NCBI GenBank assembly: GCA_017469405.1
Contig: JAFUGL010000017.1
Coordinates: 1 to 62,069 of the forward strand
DNA: 62,069 bases
From: Lachnospiraceae bacterium
Lineage (GTDB): Bacteria > Bacillota > Clostridia > Lachnospirales > Lachnospiraceae
Direction: 5' to 3'
The translations under genes and the position numbers were made by a program. The notes beneath the pieces are model-generated. The model was given only the letters and a program-made list of their open reading frames with translations, was not told the origin of the DNA and made no database searches. Numbering within the stretch: position 1 is the stretch's first letter; each line of letters starts with the position of its first letter. Below, piece after piece: positions 36,413 to 45,922 of this stretch.

Positions 36413-37426
36413 ATGCAGCTATTTTCAGAAATATACAACTGCTACTACAACATAATAAATGATCTATTAGGAGATAGTAAAGCCTTCTCCAAATCAGAGC
36501 TTGAAAAAGCTGTATCCAAGGAGGGCTTTGGTGAAACCTCTCTTTATCTTGCACCGAAAATTGCAAGCGGTGAATGGTCTTTCTTTGAAAAAGATAAGGA
36601 TTTATATGTATCTGTTTTAGACGGTGAACCTCCGATTGTTTTATCATTACTTCAAAAGAGATGGCTCAAAGCGATTTTATCCGATGCAAGGATAAGACTT
36701 TTTTTCACGGATGAACAGCTGGAAAATTTTAAAGAAACTCTTTCAGATATAGAACCCTTGTATAAACAGGACGACTTTTACATATACGACAGCTTTGCTT
36801 ATGGCGACGACTATACAGACAGCACCTACCGCACCAATTTTCACACTATCCTAAAGGCCATAAAAGAGCGGCAGCTGCTTGACATAACCTTTCAGTCACA
36901 TATAAATAACAGGGTACATTACCATTTTCTGCCTTGCAAGCTGGAATATTCGGTAAGAAATAACTGCTTCCGCCTCCTTGCCATAGAAAGCAGAGGAAAA
37001 AGCAATGATAAATTTTATACCATTAATTTGTCAAGAATAAGCGAGCTAAAAGAAACCGGAAAATTTGTTTCAGATGCTTCCGGTTTTGATAAGGAATCCG
37101 ACAAATTTGATAATGCTGCTTCCCATTATGATATCGACACATACATCACAAGAGGCTACCACAAAGAACCTGTAACACTAATTATAAAAAATGAACGTAA
37201 TGCTTTGGAACGTGCGATGCTACAGTTTGCCAATTACAAAAAGAATACCACACGCATAGATGATGTCACTTACAAATGCGAGATATTCTACAACAAAAGC
37301 AATGAGACCGAGCTTTTGATAGAAGTACTCTCCTTTGGACCTGCTATACGTGTGGTAGGAAACGAGCATTTTTTAAGGCTGTTAAAAAACCGCCTAAAGC
37401 TTCAGAAAACTTTAAATAGTAAATAG
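36413..37426 (+). CDS. WYL-domain regulator 2 of a tandem pair
   Basis: 337 residues. A helical N-terminal part (FSEIYNCYYNIINDLLGDSKAFSKSELEKAV) could be a winged helix. The WYL domain reads FHTILKAIKERQLLDITFQS ... YHFLPCKLEYSVRNNCFRLLAI, and a WCX-like region follows (HKEPVTLIIKNERNALERAMLQFANY). ATG 36413 follows the first WYL stop by 2 nt, with its ribosome site TTGAGGAG inside it. Probably forms a heterodimeric regulator with the first, possibly of the divergent Ro-like gene and tRNA-like RNA. It is convergent with the sucrose operon. Confidence 0.8.
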   Translation: MQLFSEIYNCYYNIINDLLGDSKAFSKSELEKAVSKEGFGETSLYLAPKIASGEWSFFEKDKDLYVSVLDGEPPIVLSLLQKRWLKAILSDARIRLFFTDEQLENFKETLSDIEPLYKQDDFYIYDSFAYGDDYTDSTYRTNFHTILKAIKERQLLDITFQSHINNRVHYHFLPCKLEYSVRNNCFRLLAIESRGKSNDKFYTINLSRISELKETGKFVSDASGFDKESDKFDNAASHYDIDTYITRGYHKEPVTLIIKNERNALERAMLQFANYKKNTTRIDDVTYKCEIFYNKSNETELLIEVLSFGPAIRVVGNEHFLRLLKNRLKLQKTLNSK

Positions 37427-37431
37427 TGATA

Positions 37432-38916
37432 CTAAACAAGAAAATGTTCTTTTACGGCGCGCTTAAGCGTCCAGATGCGTGTAAATGCGTCACCGGTTTT
37501 TACCCGCATAAAATGTTCATCCTTGGTTGGAAAAACTCTGGATGTAAATACTGCATCACCGTCATTTACAAAAATTTCTACCGAACTTTTATCTACAAAG
37601 ATTCTAAGATGCGATAGAGGATTTTCAAGTGGACGCATACGGCTTACACCCTGGGATTCATTAAACTGCTGCTTCATGCCGCCTCTGTCTATGGTAATCT
37701 TTTTGCTGCTATCATCATAGCTTATGGATACTCCTCCGTTTCCGTCTTTATCCGTAAATAAGTCAAGCTCACAGTCTCCCGGTCTTATATCAAGCTCAAC
37801 CTCACAGGCTGATGGAAGCTCATAGCATCCCGAAGCATTTGGATCAAGCACAAGTTTTTCTTCTCTAAGCTTCTTTAATTCAGGAAGCGGTCTTTGGATA
37901 AGTCTTCTGCCTCTTACCGTTAACTCCCTCGGAAGAGTCAGACATCCTGCCCAGTCCTCTTCATCGGTAGGATAAGAAACATCCGGAAGTCCCATCCAGG
38001 CTATTAAAATCGCCTTATCCTCTTCTTCTATATTATTTGCACAGGCTGCGGCATAAGAATCAAAGCCAAAATCAAGCACATGAAATTGTCCATCCGGTGT
38101 AAATGTAAGATTGTCCCAATCCATATGTCCAAGCAGATAACCGTTATGATTCTTACTGCCTCCCCTTCCCGGAAGTTCGATATGCTGCGGACAGAATATA
38201 AGTACATCCTTTCCGCCGATATGCTCAATAGAAGGGCACTCCCACATATCTCCGAGATTCTCAAAGCCTTCAACCTTCAATTCTCCGGCAAAGGTCCATC
38301 CATGCTGTAAATCCTCTGACTTATATATAAGCACACAGCCTCTTTTATCCTGTTTCTGCGCACCTATTGTGATATAATAGCAATCCTTGTCCGGCATGGA
38401 AATTATCTTTGGATCTCTCTGGTGCTCGGTGTAATCCGGATGCGCTCCAAATAACGGCAGAGGATATTTTTCTGTCCATCCATCATTTCCAAGTCTGGCA
38501 AGACAGGTATAGGCATGTCTTACATAATCTTCATCACGATGATTTCCTGTATAGTAAAGATACATCTTATCGCCTATAGGCATAGCGGAACCCGAATAAG
38601 CTCCCTTATTATCATAGCCATCCCCCTGGTCAGGCAAAAGACATACTCCGAGATTATTCCATGTAACCAGATCCTTAGAAACGATATGATACCAGTACTT
38701 TAATCCATGAACTGCTCCCCACGGACACCACTGATAAAAAAGGTGCCATCTGTTATCATACCAGACAAAACCGTTAGGATCATTCATAAGTCCCGTAACC
38801 GCCTGTATGTGATACGTCTGACGATAATCCGATAAGATTATTTTTTCATAAAGCTCCTTTAATTCCTGAGGATCCTTTAAATATCTGTATTTTTCTTCTC
38901 TCGTCCACTCTCTCAT
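37432..38916 (-). CDS. scrB: Sucrose-6-phosphate hydrolase (GH32)
   Basis: 494 residues from ATG 38916 (GGAGGT upstream; GTG 38931 would lie in the ribosome site). GH32 signatures: nucleophile motif MNDPNG with Asp46, the RDP stabiliser in EHQRDPKII, and the acid Glu in WECPS. A C-terminal beta-sandwich (from about 330, ending LRIFVDKSSVEIFVNDG) is typical of the family. It splits sucrose-6-phosphate imported by the PTS into glucose-6-phosphate and fructose. Last gene of the sucrose cluster; a terminator-like hairpin precedes it. Confidence 0.93.
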   Translation of the reverse strand: MREWTREEKYRYLKDPQELKELYEKIILSDYRQTYHIQAVTGLMNDPNGFVWYDNRWHLFYQWCPWGAVHGLKYWYHIVSKDLVTWNNLGVCLLPDQGDGYDNKGAYSGSAMPIGDKMYLYYTGNHRDEDYVRHAYTCLARLGNDGWTEKYPLPLFGAHPDYTEHQRDPKIISMPDKDCYYITIGAQKQDKRGCVLIYKSEDLQHGWTFAGELKVEGFENLGDMWECPSIEHIGGKDVLIFCPQHIELPGRGGSKNHNGYLLGHMDWDNLTFTPDGQFHVLDFGFDSYAAACANNIEEEDKAILIAWMGLPDVSYPTDEEDWAGCLTLPRELTVRGRRLIQRPLPELKKLREEKLVLDPNASGCYELPSACEVELDIRPGDCELDLFTDKDGNGGVSISYDDSSKKITIDRGGMKQQFNESQGVSRMRPLENPLSHLRIFVDKSSVEIFVNDGDAVFTSRVFPTKDEHFMRVKTGDAFTRIWTLKRAVKEHFLV

Positions 38917-38930
38917 AGCCCTTACCTCCA

Positions 38931-38968
38931 CAAAAGGCCCAACCCCGGTAAAAACCGGAATCAGGCCC
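38931..38968 (-). terminator. Terminator or attenuator between ptsI and scrB
   Basis: Minus strand: GGGCC and CCGGT pair with ACCGG and GGGCC around a T-rich loop, then TTTTG. It lies 15 nt after ptsI and only 20 nt before scrB, so it may lower scrB expression. Confidence 0.7.
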
Positions 38969-38982
38969 TAAATATACATATA

Positions 38983-40632
38983 TTACTGCTTTGATTTTTT
39001 ATACTCTGAAACGTTGGTTTCAAGAACAGTCTTTCTTATCGGAAGGATTCTGCCCGGTGAAACTGAAAGCTCATCATATCTCATAGCAAGAAATTCCTTT
39101 GTAAGAGATAAATCCGCACCAAGCTCGCCACAGATTCCTGCCCATGCTCCATGTCTGTGAGCATCATCAGCTATCATCTTAAGCATACGCATAATTGCCG
39201 GATGGTGGGAATCATAAAACTCATCCAGTGACTGATTCTGTCTGTCTATAGCAAGTGTATACTGAGTCAAATCATTTGTTCCAACACTAAAGAAATCCAC
39301 CTCTTCAGCAAGCTCATCGGCTATCATAACCGCTGCCGGTGTTTCAATCATTATACCAAGCTCGATATCCTTGTCATATGCAAGACCGTCAGCATCCAGT
39401 TCCTTTTTAACTTCCTCTACGATAGACTTGATTTTCTTAACCTCATCAACAGATATAATCATAGGGAACATAATTGAAATCTTACCAAATGCACTGGCAC
39501 GAAGTATCGCACGAAGCTGTGTCTTAAACACCTCCGGTCTTGTAAGACAGATTCTTATGGCACGAAGTCCCATAGCAGGATTTTCTTCTTTAGGAAGTTC
39601 AAAATAATCTGCCTGCTTATCTGCTCCGATATCAAGTGTACGAATTATAACCTTCTTTCCCGCAAGAGTTTGGGCAACCTGCTTATATATAGCAAACTGC
39701 TCATCCTCTGTAGGATAATTGTCTGAACCAAGGTAGATAAATTCCGATCTGAAAAGTCCGATTCCGCCGGCATCATTTTTAAGTACAAGACCTAAATCCT
39801 TGGTGTTGCCGATATTGGCATATAAATTAATCTTCTGTCCGTCCAAGGTTACATTTTCCTTGCCCTTAAGTCTCTCAAGAAGATTCTTCTTTTCCTCTTC
39901 TTCGAGTAGAAGCTTTTTCTTAGCCGCAAGGATATCCTCATCCGGCTCAACATATATCTTTCCTTCGTATCCGTCAACTATGGCAAGCTTGCCGTTTACC
40001 TCGTCAGAAAGAGGTATCGGACATCCTATAATTGCCGGAATACTCATAGTCTTTGCAAGTATCGAGGTATGTGAATTTGCTGAACCGTGTACAGTTACAA
40101 AGGACAAAATCATATCCTTATCCATCTGAACGGTCTCTGATGGTGCAAGGTCATCTGCCACAACGATTACAGGCTCATCCGAAACGATTCCGTCAGCACC
40201 TTCACCTGAAAGTGCATTTAAAATTCTTTCGGTTATATCCTTTATATCCGCTGCTCTTCCACGGAAATATTCCTCTTCCATCTCTGAAAACATCTTTGCA
40301 AAGTTATCACCGGTCACAGCTACAGCATACTCGGCATTTACCTCTTCGCTTTCTATAATGTTTTCAACCGATTCGATATAGTCCTCATCATCAACCATAA
40401 GCTGATGTGCTTCAAATATCTCAGCGCTGGCCTCACCGACCTCTTTTACAGCCTTCTCATACAGAGCTTTAAGCTGGTCAATCGCTTTTTCTCTTGCCTT
40501 TGCATATCTGTCGATTTCAGCAGCTGTGTCATCAACCTTTACACGCTTTACAGACTGCTCATTTTTTGCATATACACTGATTTTACCTATGGCAACGCCT
40601 TCAAATACGGCTTTACCTTCATATATAACCAT
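38983..40632 (-). CDS. ptsI: Phosphoenolpyruvate-protein phosphotransferase, PTS enzyme I
   Basis: 549 residues. The phosphohistidine is H188 in HGSANSHTSILAKT. The C-terminal PEP-binding barrel shows GLFRSEFIYL, RTLDIGADKQ, NPAMGLRAIRICL and FSVGTNDLTQYTLAIDRQN. It takes phosphate from PEP to HPr and so starts sugar uptake. It sits within the sucrose cluster, between the kinase and hydrolase genes, unlike the usual ptsHI pair. ATG 40632 has a GGGGG-type ribosome site. Confidence 0.95.
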   Translation of the reverse strand: MVIYEGKAVFEGVAIGKISVYAKNEQSVKRVKVDDTAAEIDRYAKAREKAIDQLKALYEKAVKEVGEASAEIFEAHQLMVDDEDYIESVENIIESEEVNAEYAVAVTGDNFAKMFSEMEEEYFRGRAADIKDITERILNALSGEGADGIVSDEPVIVVADDLAPSETVQMDKDMILSFVTVHGSANSHTSILAKTMSIPAIIGCPIPLSDEVNGKLAIVDGYEGKIYVEPDEDILAAKKKLLLEEEEKKNLLERLKGKENVTLDGQKINLYANIGNTKDLGLVLKNDAGGIGLFRSEFIYLGSDNYPTEDEQFAIYKQVAQTLAGKKVIIRTLDIGADKQADYFELPKEENPAMGLRAIRICLTRPEVFKTQLRAILRASAFGKISIMFPMIISVDEVKKIKSIVEEVKKELDADGLAYDKDIELGIMIETPAAVMIADELAEEVDFFSVGTNDLTQYTLAIDRQNQSLDEFYDSHHPAIMRMLKMIADDAHRHGAWAGICGELGADLSLTKEFLAMRYDELSVSPGRILPIRKTVLETNVSEYKKSKQ

Positions 40633-40653
40633 ACGCTTACCCCCTTATTAATC

Positions 40654-41538
40654 TTATGAATCAGCATCCATAGCAAGCTTTATAGCTCCCATAATTCCCT
40701 GGTCATCATTTAAACCGGCAGGAATTATATAGTTATCTATGTCCTCCAATTCCTTTGTTACGATATAGTCGTTTATGTTTTCAAGTACCTTTTTTCTGAT
40801 AAGAGGAAATAGCTGCATCTGATGCATAATTCCTCCGCCTAAAATTATCTTCTTAGGACTTAAGATAAAAATGAGATTGGTAAGTGCCTGGGCTATATAA
40901 TAGCTTTCAAGCTCCCATACCTCGTCTTTGTCTGCAAGATCCCTTGCCTTTGCATTCCATCTTTCCTCAACCGCAAGTCCGCAGGAAAGTCCCTCAAAGC
41001 AGGAATCGTGATACGGACATCTGCATTCATAAGTATCATTTGCCGGTTTAATCAGCTTCATATGTCCAAGTTCAGGATGAAGCATTCCGTGTACAAGTCC
41101 ACCGTTTGTCCATATTCCGCCGCCAACTCCGGTACCTATTGTGATATATATTACATCTGAAACGCCCTTGGCAGCTCCCCATGTAACCTCACCCAAAAGT
41201 GAGCCGTTTACATCTGTATCAAAGCCTATCGGAACATTTAATGCATTTTTCATGGTTCCAACCATATCAAAATCTCTCCATGCAAGCTTAGGAGTTTTAA
41301 GAAAATGGCCATATGTTTCCGAAGATTTGTCAAGGTCAACAGGACCAAAGCAGGCTATACCCAAGGCTTTTATATTCTTATCCTTAAAATAATCTATTAT
41401 TGCCGGCATAGTTTCATCAGGAGTTGTAGTAGGAACGGATATCTGCTCGATAATCCTTCCGGTTTCATCTCCTATAGCGCAAACCATCTTGGTTCCGCCG
41501 GCTTCCAAAGCTCCATATATCAAACCTGTTTCCTCCAT
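40654..41538 (-). CDS. scrK: ROK-family fructokinase
   Basis: 294 residues. N-terminal YGALEAGGTKMVCAIG is the phosphate loop of ROK kinases; DTDVNGSLLGE with the catalytic Asp, and TIGTGVGGGIW, follow. A zinc site is formed by GMLHPELGHMKL and the CRCPYHDSCFEG cysteine cluster. Bacterial fructokinases of this size (ScrK/GmuE type) phosphorylate the fructose released from sucrose-6-phosphate. Gap to ptsI is 21 nt. Fructose specificity is inferred from its neighbours. Confidence 0.9.
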   Translation of the reverse strand: MEETGLIYGALEAGGTKMVCAIGDETGRIIEQISVPTTTPDETMPAIIDYFKDKNIKALGIACFGPVDLDKSSETYGHFLKTPKLAWRDFDMVGTMKNALNVPIGFDTDVNGSLLGEVTWGAAKGVSDVIYITIGTGVGGGIWTNGGLVHGMLHPELGHMKLIKPANDTYECRCPYHDSCFEGLSCGLAVEERWNAKARDLADKDEVWELESYYIAQALTNLIFILSPKKIILGGGIMHQMQLFPLIRKKVLENINDYIVTKELEDIDNYIIPAGLNDDQGIMGAIKLAMDADS

Positions 41539-41604
41539 TTAAAATCAAATAAGCTTAATCTCAAAATAAGCATATACTAAAGTAACATAATCCTAATTTA
41601 ATAC

Positions 41605-41638
41605 TATCGGGGTTTTCCAATACAAGAAAACCCCGATA
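41605..41638. terminator. Strong stem-loop between ptsH and scrK
   Basis: Perfect 13-bp stem TATCGGGGTTTTC / GAAAACCCCGATA with an 8-nt loop. A short T run follows only on the plus strand (ATTTTTAC), so on the minus strand it is more likely a processing or mRNA-stability hairpin after ptsH. Confidence 0.6.
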
Positions 41639-41648
41639 TTTTTACTCA

Positions 41649-41906
41649 CTAAAAGTTAGCTTTCATAAAGCTTTCGATTGCAGCAGCTGCTGCCTCTTCA
41701 TCTTCACCTTCAACAGTGATTGTAACCTCATCACCCTTTACGATACCCATACCCATGAGCTTCATAAGTGATGTAGCCTTTGCACTCTTCTCACCCTTTA
41801 TAAATGTGATTGTGCTGGTAAACTTCTTAGCCTCCTGAACCAAGAGTCCTGCCGGACGTGCATGGATTCCTACCTCATCTGTGATAACATACTTAATCTC
41901 TTTCAT
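41649..41906 (-). CDS. ptsH: Phosphocarrier protein HPr
   Basis: 85 residues. Active-site H15 in EVGIHARPAG and regulatory S46 in KATSLMKLMGMGI, as in Gram-positive HPr that are phosphorylated by HPr kinase. Transfers phosphate from enzyme I to the EIIA domain of the sucrose permease. Good ribosome site GGAGGTAGACT. Placed between the permease and kinase genes, with a strong hairpin 11 nt beyond its stop. Confidence 0.96.
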   Translation of the reverse strand: MKEIKYVITDEVGIHARPAGLLVQEAKKFTSTITFIKGEKSAKATSLMKLMGMGIVKGDEVTITVEGEDEEAAAAAIESFMKANF

Positions 41907-42016
41907 AGTCTACCTCCATAATTGATATAATTTTTTACCTATAACCACCATTAGTCCGGTGATTAAATATATTTTAATATAATCTCTGTTTATATTCCAT
42001 CATTTTTTGATGATTT

Positions 42017-43957
42017 TTATGATAATTTTAAATCCTCATAATCATCACTGTTAGTAAGAAGAACAACAACCGTATCAGGCTTTCCTGCTGCCTTAATCTT
42101 AGCCTTGTCAAATTCCATAATCTTCTGTCCTTTGACAACCTTATCGCCTTCGGCAACAAGAGTATTAAATCCATCGCCCTTCATCTCAACTGTATCAACT
42201 CCGACATGGATAAGAAGCTCCATATCCTCTGCACCCGTGATACCTATAGCATGCTTACTCTCTGCAACAGAGCTTATCTCACCATCCATAGGAGCATATA
42301 CAACTCCTTCGTCAGGCTCAATACCTACGCCCTCTCCGAGAACACCTGATGCAAAGGTTTCATCCTTTATCTCAGTGTAAGGAATTATCTTACCCTTTGT
42401 AGGCTGTCCGATTTCACCTGCTGAACAGCTGATAACTGTCTTTGCTACGATTTCCTCTCCTGCCTTGTCATCCTTTGCAGGAGCTTTTTCATCAGATGCT
42501 TTAGCTGACGCTTTAGAAGCAATATCTCCTGTTTCCTCTCCGTTATCCTCTTTCCAGAATAACATGGTAAGTAAAAATGCTATACCACCTGATATAAGAA
42601 GAAGAACTGTATATATACCTGCGTTGTCGATTGTAAGATATCCAGGGATACCGGTTACACCATAAGCAGTTGCACCAATCTTGGTAATTGCACCAAATAC
42701 TGCACCACAGGCACCACCTATCATACCAAATACAAATGGCTTCATAAATCTGAAGTTTACACCAAATATTGCAGGTTCAGTGATACCCAATGCTGCTGAC
42801 ATAGATGATGGGATTGCAACTGTCTTAAGCTTTGCCTGTCTACATTTGATACCTACAGCAAGGCAGGCACCGAACTGTGCGAAGTTAGCTGCTGAAGCAA
42901 TCGGCATCCATGTGTTAAGACCAACAGATGAAAGCATACCTGCTTCAATAACATTGTACATATGGTGAAGACCCATAACAACGGTTGCCGGATAAAGTGC
43001 ACCCATAAGCATAGCTCCGGGTGGGAACTGAACGAGCCACTCGGCACCCTTAAGAACATAATTTTCAAGTGTTGCAAATATAGGTCCGATTACAACAAAT
43101 GTGAAAAGTGCTGTACAAAATACTGTAACTATAGGAACTACAAAAAGGTCGATCATTTCATTTACATGCTTATGAAGCCATTTTTCAATCTTACTCATAA
43201 ACCAGATAGCTATCATAACCGGGATAACGTGCCCCTGGTAACCATGTCTCGATATAGAACCGACTACATAATCACCTATCTTAAAGTTTCCAAACAGATT
43301 CCATGTAGGTATCTTACCTGTGGTTATACCAAAGAAGCTGTTGATGGCGTCCTCACTACCTACATTCCAACCATTTAAAAGACCTGTGTGAACCATCATA
43401 AGACCTATAACTGCCGCAAGGAAGATATTTCCTCCGAAAACTCTTGCCGCACTGACTGCAACAATTACAGGCAGGAAAGCAAATGCGGTATTTGCAACCA
43501 TATCAAGGAATGAATACCAATCCGTAGATGCAAATGAAGGAATTGCTTTACCAAGAGCCTCGACAACACCCATCATAAGACCGGATGCAACGATAGCAGG
43601 AAGTATAGGAACAAATACGTCTCCGACAGACTTAAGCGCCCTCTTCCATGCAGGCTGTTTTGCTGCAGCCGCTGCTTTTACGTCGTCCTTTGTAGCTGCA
43701 GTCATTCCTGTTACATCAAGGAACTCATCATAAACCTTATTTACCGTTCCGGTTCCGATGATGAGCTGGAGCTGTCCGCTGTTTTCGAACATTCCTTTAA
43801 CTCCATCAACATTTTCGAGTGCCTTCTTATCAATCTTGGAATTATCCTTGATAACAAGACGTAATCTCGTAGCACAATGTGCAGCCTGAGCAACATTTTC
43901 TCTACCGCCGATGTGAGAAACTATCTCCTCTGCACACTTTCTGTAATCAAGTGCCAT
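42017..43957 (-). CDS. scrA: Sucrose-type PTS permease, EIIBCA
   Basis: 646 residues from ATG 43957 with GGGAGG upstream. EIIB at 1-85 has phosphocysteine C28 in AAHCATRLRL. EIIC at about 105-465 has ten or so membrane segments, including the GITEPAIFGVN loop typical of the sucrose/beta-glucoside (Glc) family. EIIA at about 500-646 carries LLIHVGVDTVEMKGDGF with the phosphohistidine. Brings in and phosphorylates sucrose. Trehalose is possible from sequence alone, but the GH32 and fructokinase neighbours favour sucrose. Confidence 0.93.
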   Translation of the reverse strand: MALDYRKCAEEIVSHIGGRENVAQAAHCATRLRLVIKDNSKIDKKALENVDGVKGMFENSGQLQLIIGTGTVNKVYDEFLDVTGMTAATKDDVKAAAAAKQPAWKRALKSVGDVFVPILPAIVASGLMMGVVEALGKAIPSFASTDWYSFLDMVANTAFAFLPVIVAVSAARVFGGNIFLAAVIGLMMVHTGLLNGWNVGSEDAINSFFGITTGKIPTWNLFGNFKIGDYVVGSISRHGYQGHVIPVMIAIWFMSKIEKWLHKHVNEMIDLFVVPIVTVFCTALFTFVVIGPIFATLENYVLKGAEWLVQFPPGAMLMGALYPATVVMGLHHMYNVIEAGMLSSVGLNTWMPIASAANFAQFGACLAVGIKCRQAKLKTVAIPSSMSAALGITEPAIFGVNFRFMKPFVFGMIGGACGAVFGAITKIGATAYGVTGIPGYLTIDNAGIYTVLLLISGGIAFLLTMLFWKEDNGEETGDIASKASAKASDEKAPAKDDKAGEEIVAKTVISCSAGEIGQPTKGKIIPYTEIKDETFASGVLGEGVGIEPDEGVVYAPMDGEISSVAESKHAIGITGAEDMELLIHVGVDTVEMKGDGFNTLVAEGDKVVKGQKIMEFDKAKIKAAGKPDTVVVLLTNSDDYEDLKLS

Positions 43958-43991
43958 GTTTTTTCCTCCCTTCTGGAATAAAAAATAATTT

Positions 43992-44005
43992 TGAAAACGA
44001 TTACA
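43992..44005 (-). promoter_or_regulatory. LacI-type operator at scrA
   Basis: TGTAATCGTTTTCA on the minus strand, with the CG-centred LacI-family pattern, lying just past the predicted transcription start. The same 14 bases occur at the amylosucrase promoter. It also fits the loose cre consensus, so CcpA binding is an alternative to ScrR. Confidence 0.75.
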
Positions 44006-44015
44006 ATGTAGTTTC

Positions 44016-44044
44016 ATATTAGCACATATGTTATACTCTGTCAA
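44016..44044 (-). promoter_or_regulatory. Promoter of scrA
   Basis: Minus strand TTGACA (44044-44039), 17-nt spacer, TAATAT (44021-44016), with the operator about 10 nt downstream of the -10. Confidence 0.75.
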
Positions 44045-44067
44045 CCGTTTTAAAGATTCTTTTTTTA

Positions 44068-44883
44068 TTAAAGACCAAGTTGTGAAAACGCCTTTGCAAG
44101 ACCGTCATTTTCCACTGAAGGACACACTATATCCGCTATTTCCTTAAGCGCATCTGCACCATTTTCCATACATACTGAAGTTCCCACCGTCTGCATCATT
44201 TCAAGATCATTCATACTGTCACCGAAGCCATAGGTATCCTCATCGGTAAGACCGTAGTAATCCCTAACAAGTTTAACTCCACGTCCCTTATCAAACTTTT
44301 TATTTACAAGCTCACCGTTTATACAGCTGTGTGCCTTAACCTCCTGGATAACAAATGAAAAGTCATCACTCAAAAGCTTTTTTGCCTCTTCAAGCTGCTC
44401 TTCCTTCGTACACATCATTATTATCTTGTAGATAGGACTTCCGCTGTATTCCTTCATGGTTTTAATTCCAAGATTTTCCGATAATGCTTTTCTCCATCTT
44501 TCTATCTCACTGTTACCTTCAGGCTGATCCTTTAGGAATTCATCCATGTTGTCATCTCCCCAGGATCCATCCTTTGCTTCTATGGTACAAAAAACACCGT
44601 TTTTATGAAGTACCTCAAGAGCTGTGTCTCTTTGTTCATCCGTCATAGGACAGTCAAAAAGCACCTCATCACCTACAGTTACATACCCTCCGCTGCTTCC
44701 TACTACTCCGTCAAATCCGTATTTTAAAAGAGGCTTCAGCATATCGAGGTTACGTCCGGTACATAAAAATACCTTATTACCCTTTGCCTGAGCCATCTTT
44801 ATCGCATACACCGCACTGTCAGGAGGGGTATTTTCTCCTGCTTTTGTCAATGTTCCGTCAATATCCAAAAAAATAAGCTTCAT
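44068..44883 (-). CDS. HAD-superfamily (Cof-type) phosphatase
   Basis: 271 residues. Motif I FLDIDGTLT with the Asp nucleophile at residue 7, motif II LCTGR, motif III Lys in KKFDKGRG, motif IV GFGDSMNDLEM. The large type IIB cap and C-terminal SVENDGLAKAF fit the Cof family of sugar-phosphate phosphatases. Lies between the lacI-type and permease genes, 2 nt after the regulator, so it may relieve sugar-phosphate stress; the true substrate is unknown. Confidence 0.88.
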   Translation of the reverse strand: MKLIFLDIDGTLTKAGENTPPDSAVYAIKMAQAKGNKVFLCTGRNLDMLKPLLKYGFDGVVGSSGGYVTVGDEVLFDCPMTDEQRDTALEVLHKNGVFCTIEAKDGSWGDDNMDEFLKDQPEGNSEIERWRKALSENLGIKTMKEYSGSPIYKIIMMCTKEEQLEEAKKLLSDDFSFVIQEVKAHSCINGELVNKKFDKGRGVKLVRDYYGLTDEDTYGFGDSMNDLEMMQTVGTSVCMENGADALKEIADIVCPSVENDGLAKAFSQLGL

Positions 44884-44885
44884 CT

Positions 44886-45869
44886 TTAAATCGACCCCCT
44901 TTCGATTATCTCATATCCAAGCATGACTCTGCTTATTACATGCTTTTTCTCCGGCGAATCAATCATTTCCTTAAGCATACTAAAGGCGGTTTTTCCACAT
45001 TCCTCATAAAACAGCCGAACGGTTGTAAGCTCGGGCTCGGATATGGTATCAGCCCAGCTGTTGCCTACTCCCGCTAAAGAAATATCCTTCGGTATCTTTT
45101 TGCCGGCTTCCTTAATCGCCTGCATGGCACCATGCGCGATAAGGTCGGTTGCACATATAACTCCGTCAATCAAAGCACCCTCAGCAAGTAAGCTTTTCAT
45201 GGCTTCGTATCCGCCCTCCATGGAAAAATCCGAAATTCTTGTAATTAATGATGCTTTGTTTATACCGGCCTCTTCAAGGGCTCTTTCAACACCCTGTTTT
45301 CTTGCTTTTCCTGCGGACAAATCATCCTCAGTCACTCCAATATATGCAAGCTTCTTTCTTTTTTTAAGCATCAGTCTTGTCATATCCGACAGGGCGTTTT
45401 TGTCATCAAAATAAACACAGGGTACATTTTCAAAATTCTGTCCCGTAACAACAATAGGTACTTTACACTTCTTAATAGCAGTAGAAAGGTATGGTGTCAT
45501 AATTGTACCCATAAGCAGAATACCCTCCATCTTATTACTCTGCATGGATTCGATATATTCCACTTCCTTTTCCTGCTTTCCGTATGTACAGCCAAGTATA
45601 AGATTATAATCAGAGTTATCCATGGCTTTTGCGATTCCCTTCATAATCTGGGAAAATGATTCGGAGTTGATTTTAGGTATAATAACTCCTATCTGTCCAC
45701 TCTTTCCTGTCCTCATGCTCTGTGCAGTCTGGTTAGGAACATAGTGATTTTTTTCAACCACCTTACTTATCTTTTCCTTTTTGTCTTCGCTAAGAGAACC
45801 CCCATTAAAATATCTGCTTACTGCAGCAGAAGAAACACCGGCTTCCTTAGCTACATCTTTAATGGTCAT
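44886..45869 (-). CDS. scrR: LacI-family repressor of the sucrose locus
   Basis: 327 residues. N-terminal helix-turn-helix TIKDVAKEAGVSSAAVSRYFNGG with hinge-helix NQTAQSMRTGKSGQIGVIIP, then a periplasmic-binding-like sensor domain. It likely senses a sugar or sugar phosphate and binds the TGTAATCGTTTTCA operators at 43992 and 47801. Followed at 2 nt by the HAD gene. Its own upstream region (45870-45922) shows no such operator. Confidence 0.9.
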   Translation of the reverse strand: MTIKDVAKEAGVSSAAVSRYFNGGSLSEDKKEKISKVVEKNHYVPNQTAQSMRTGKSGQIGVIIPKINSESFSQIMKGIAKAMDNSDYNLILGCTYGKQEKEVEYIESMQSNKMEGILLMGTIMTPYLSTAIKKCKVPIVVTGQNFENVPCVYFDDKNALSDMTRLMLKKRKKLAYIGVTEDDLSAGKARKQGVERALEEAGINKASLITRISDFSMEGGYEAMKSLLAEGALIDGVICATDLIAHGAMQAIKEAGKKIPKDISLAGVGNSWADTISEPELTTVRLFYEECGKTAFSMLKEMIDSPEKKHVISRVMLGYEIIERGSI

Positions 45870-45922
45870 TTAGTGTTTTCCTCCTATTGTTAGAACATTT
45901 TTATCTTAAAAATCAAAGCAAT

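Noticed and set aside
41605..41638. Plus-strand terminator
   Set aside because: No plus-strand gene precedes it; the hairpin is more likely to serve the minus-strand sucrose transcript.
43992..44005. CcpA cre site as the only reading
   Set aside because: The sequence fits the loose cre pattern, but the identical site at two promoters beside a local LacI-type gene makes ScrR the simpler choice.
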